A stretch of 7,536 nucleotides of DNA. It comes from Bacteroidia bacterium (GTDB lineage Bacteria; Bacteroidota; Bacteroidia; NS11-12g; UBA9320). The notes beneath the pieces are model-generated. The model did no database searches. It was not told where the DNA came from and worked only from the letters and a program-made list of their open reading frames with translations. This document shows positions 5,503 through 7,536 of this stretch, piece by piece (positions within the stretch are counted from its first letter, which is position 1; every line of letters begins with the position of its first letter). Position numbers and translations under genes: made by a program. The stretch is taken from contig JAQWZS010000021.1 in NCBI GenBank assembly GCA_029253325.1, positions 1-7,536 on the forward strand, given 5' to 3'.

Positions 5503-7494
5503 CTATGATTTTACAAATCTTAACAAAAGTATCTCTAACAATAGAAATATCAAGCAAACTAAAATAAAGACTTTCCACAACTGGCTTCCATTTTGCAGAT
5601 CTTGGGTAGATTTTAAAAGTGATGCCATGTTGTTTTTATTCATCGTAAATTGGGTATTATTAAAAACCTCCTCAATTCTTTTTTCATCAAGATAATTTTG
5701 ATGAGACTCTTTTCTAGAATAATTTAGAGCCAGTTTAGCTATGGGTATTTCTTCTGAATCAAAAACAGAATAAATACCAGACTCTGATATCGTATTATTT
5801 AACCAAAATCTACTTCCTAAACTATGAGTGGATAATTCCGTCACGATATCTAAATCTCCTTTCCTTAGGTGAATCAAACCCGATGACTCGGGTAAATAAA
5901 CTGGGTTTATGGAATTAATTTCAGAGGCAATAGATTGTATTTTTCTTTTACTAAAAGCAATCTTTAGCTGTGTGATAACAAACAATTCACTAGATGTGTA
6001 GTTGAGATTTGAATCAAAAGGAACCGTAGATTGAAAAACTGAACCAGAACCTATGTTTGTTTTAGTTAAGATTTCAGTCCCATCTTTTAGATATATTATT
6101 TTGTCGGACTGGGGGCTTGATTTTAAACGATAATAGGTCTTAATTTTAGGTAAAAGTAAATTACTGGGAATTTGCTTATAGGCATCTTTTAAAAAATCAC
6201 CAGAGATGCTAGCAGGAGATACACTCACCTCATTATCCACTAAAATTTGATAATTTAAAATTCCTAATTCATTAAAAAGATCCGTATAGCTATCATTTGA
6301 AACACTCGGAACAACGGACAATACTCCTCCATCTTCAACAAATTTCTTAAGTTGATTGATTAAGCCCGAACTCATTTGTGGTAATTGATTGAGAATGATA
6401 CAATCGTAGGTATTCAAACTAGAATAATCAATTTGATTAACATCAGAATGAGTAAAATAAAAAAGAGAATCGCTATCAAATATTTTTGAAAATTCATCTG
6501 AATCTTGTCCTAGTTCAAGAACCTTAATTGACTTATCAATCAACATTGAAAAGTAATACGAGTTGTCAAAAACAATGGGTACATCTGTGACAGTCAATTC
6601 ACCACCTAACCACCCTGAACCTGAATAAATAAAACTCAATGGAACATCTCTATATGAATCCGCAGGTATATCTATACTCTTAACCATACGCTGTACGCCA
6701 TCAATTTTGAGTGTGAGGTTGGATAAAAAATTACCCTTACTCCCATAATTATGAATACGAGCCATTAACTCAATCGGTTTAAATGATTGTGTAATTGGCT
6801 TGATTAGCCATACAGAATCAATAGCTAAATTTTGTGACAAATTTGGTTGTATTGGACAAGCATAAATATGATAATTGCTATCCAATGCCATATTATCTAT
6901 TCTATCTTGAGACTGAAAATCACTAATTAAAAAGGTATAGTTATGCCCATACGAATCTGATTTAAACTTAGATTCTATTTTTTTTAAGACTCCAGATAAA
7001 TCATTGGGCCTATGATCGATATCCATATTATCAATCAACCTTAAAGCATTGGATGACGAATTAGTTTTATTACTTGAAAAGCTTAAATCATTGGCTATGA
7101 CTTGAATTTCTGCATTTTTTGGTAGATTTCTTATGATTTCACGAGCCTTATTTTTAGCATATTCAAACAATTGACCAATCTCCCCTTCTGCAAGCATACT
7201 TTGGGAATTATCTATATAAATACTAATCAATTTGTGGTCAAACAAACCACTCTGACTCGGAATATATGGTATGGCAAAAGCTACTATTAACGATGACAAT
7301 GCAATTATTCTAGTCAACAAGACTAGCCATTTCTTAAGCTGTTTTGTTTTGCGACTTTGCGTCTCAATTTCTTTCAGCATACTCACATTGCTAAAGACAA
7401 CTTTCTTGTATCTCCTGAAATTAAAAAGATGAATAATTATAGGGATAATCAAAAGCAACAAAGCCCATAGAAATTGAGGAAATAAAAATTTCAT
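5503..7494 (-). CDS. BatA-like membrane protein with VWA and GATase-like domains
   Basis: This 663-residue protein opens with the BatA-type double membrane anchor: helix ~5-25, the basic linker F-N-F-R-R-Y-K-K, and helix ~56-78. A von Willebrand factor A domain follows (~88-220) with an intact metal site motif D-N-S-Q-S (95-99) and the strand F-L-I-S-D-F-Q (188-194). Residues ~224-312 look like an Ig/CARDB-type beta domain. Residues ~322-510 resemble a class I glutamine-amidotransferase-like fold (Y-D-C-I-I-L-N-Q at 363-370, V-E-D-G-G-V-L at 386-392) without an evident catalytic triad. The chain ends with a membrane helix (~640-660). The soluble part should be periplasmic, held between membrane anchors at both ends. 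Bat proteins were linked to aerotolerance in Bacteroides, but long proteins of this design are mostly uncharacterised; a protein-binding or assembly role is the safest reading. It is the first operon gene visible here. The ATG start gives the complete first helix. Confidence 0.88.
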   Translation of the reverse strand: MKFLFPQFLWALLLLIIPIIIHLFNFRRYKKVVFSNVSMLKEIETQSRKTKQLKKWLVLLTRIIALSSLIVAFAIPYIPSQSGLFDHKLISIYIDNSQSMLAEGEIGQLFEYAKNKAREIIRNLPKNAEIQVIANDLSFSSNKTNSSSNALRLIDNMDIDHRPNDLSGVLKKIESKFKSDSYGHNYTFLISDFQSQDRIDNMALDSNYHIYACPIQPNLSQNLAIDSVWLIKPITQSFKPIELMARIHNYGSKGNFLSNLTLKIDGVQRMVKSIDIPADSYRDVPLSFIYSGSGWLGGELTVTDVPIVFDNSYYFSMLIDKSIKVLELGQDSDEFSKIFDSDSLFYFTHSDVNQIDYSSLNTYDCIILNQLPQMSSGLINQLKKFVEDGGVLSVVPSVSNDSYTDLFNELGILNYQILVDNEVSVSPASISGDFLKDAYKQIPSNLLLPKIKTYYRLKSSPQSDKIIYLKDGTEILTKTNIGSGSVFQSTVPFDSNLNYTSSELFVITQLKIAFSKRKIQSIASEINSINPVYLPESSGLIHLRKGDLDIVTELSTHSLGSRFWLNNTISESGIYSVFDSEEIPIAKLALNYSRKESHQNYLDEKRIEEVFNNTQFTMNKNNMASLLKSTQDLQNGSQLWKVFILVCLIFLLLEILLLRFVKS

Positions 7495-7536
7495 TTAATC
7501 TATGCGAATTTAGGTAACCCAATGAAACAATTACAC
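7495..7536. other. Intergenic edge upstream of the operon
   Basis: These 42 bases precede the VWA gene and run to the window edge. On the minus strand, two frames reach a stop before the VWA start (TAG at 7501-7503, TAA at 7512-7510), so they could hold at most the last codons of a neighbouring gene. On the plus strand an ATG at 7523 opens five codons to the edge (M-K-Q-L-H), possibly the start of a divergent gene. The operon promoter may lie here or beyond the edge. No strong promoter match was seen. Confidence 0.4.

Noticed and set aside
7505..7530. Possible minus-strand promoter for the operon: TTG at 7530-7528 and TAAATTCG at 7512-7505.
   Set aside because: The spacer is only 15 nt, shorter than usual for Bacteroidota promoters, and the -7 box has a mismatch. 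The true promoter may lie outside the window.
7523..7536. Plus-strand ATG opening M-K-Q-L-H to the window edge, perhaps a divergent gene.
   Set aside because: Five codons cannot be judged, and only 28 nt would separate the two divergent starts. Sequence beyond the edge is needed.

Overview
The window looks like chromosome from a Bacteroidota bacterium, probably of the Flavobacteriia/Cytophagia type. It is AT-rich and lacks clear Shine-Dalgarno sites. It also encodes families typical of that phylum: a BatA-type VWA membrane protein, a DUF4199-like protein, a dihydroorotase homologue without its metal ligands, and a surface-type lipoprotein. The phylum is inferred from protein character; no species marker is present.

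Layout: positions 1-40 are the 3' part of a tRNA-Asn (anticodon GUU, cut by the window edge), followed at 51-79 by a textbook intrinsic terminator. A plus-strand gene (156-1580) encodes a lipoprotein with a right-handed beta-helix. It meets a five-gene minus-strand cluster tail to tail, with the two stop codons overlapping at 1577-1580. Read in its own direction, the cluster is: BatA-like VWA protein (7494-5503), dihydroorotase-like protein (5489-4227), four-helix DUF4199-like membrane protein (4218-3664), family 2 polyprenyl-phosphate-type glycosyltransferase (3662-2706), and GT-B (family 4-like) glycosyltransferase (2713-1577). Gaps are 13, 8 and 1 nt, then an 8-nt overlap, so this is almost certainly one operon with translational coupling. 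The last 42 bases hold no supported gene.

How the genes may work together: three of the five operon products are membrane-anchored and two are glycosyltransferases, which points to the cell envelope. The membrane-embedded family 2 enzyme could load a sugar onto a lipid carrier, and the soluble GT-B enzyme could act on a lipid-linked or envelope acceptor. The dihydroorotase homologue has lost both histidines of the HxH motif, another metal-binding His and the catalytic Asp, so it should not be a working zinc dihydroorotase. Its place among envelope genes is the most interesting point of the window. No mobile element, CRISPR array, phage gene, defence system or broken gene was seen. The genes are intact and tightly packed, so this looks like core rather than accessory DNA.
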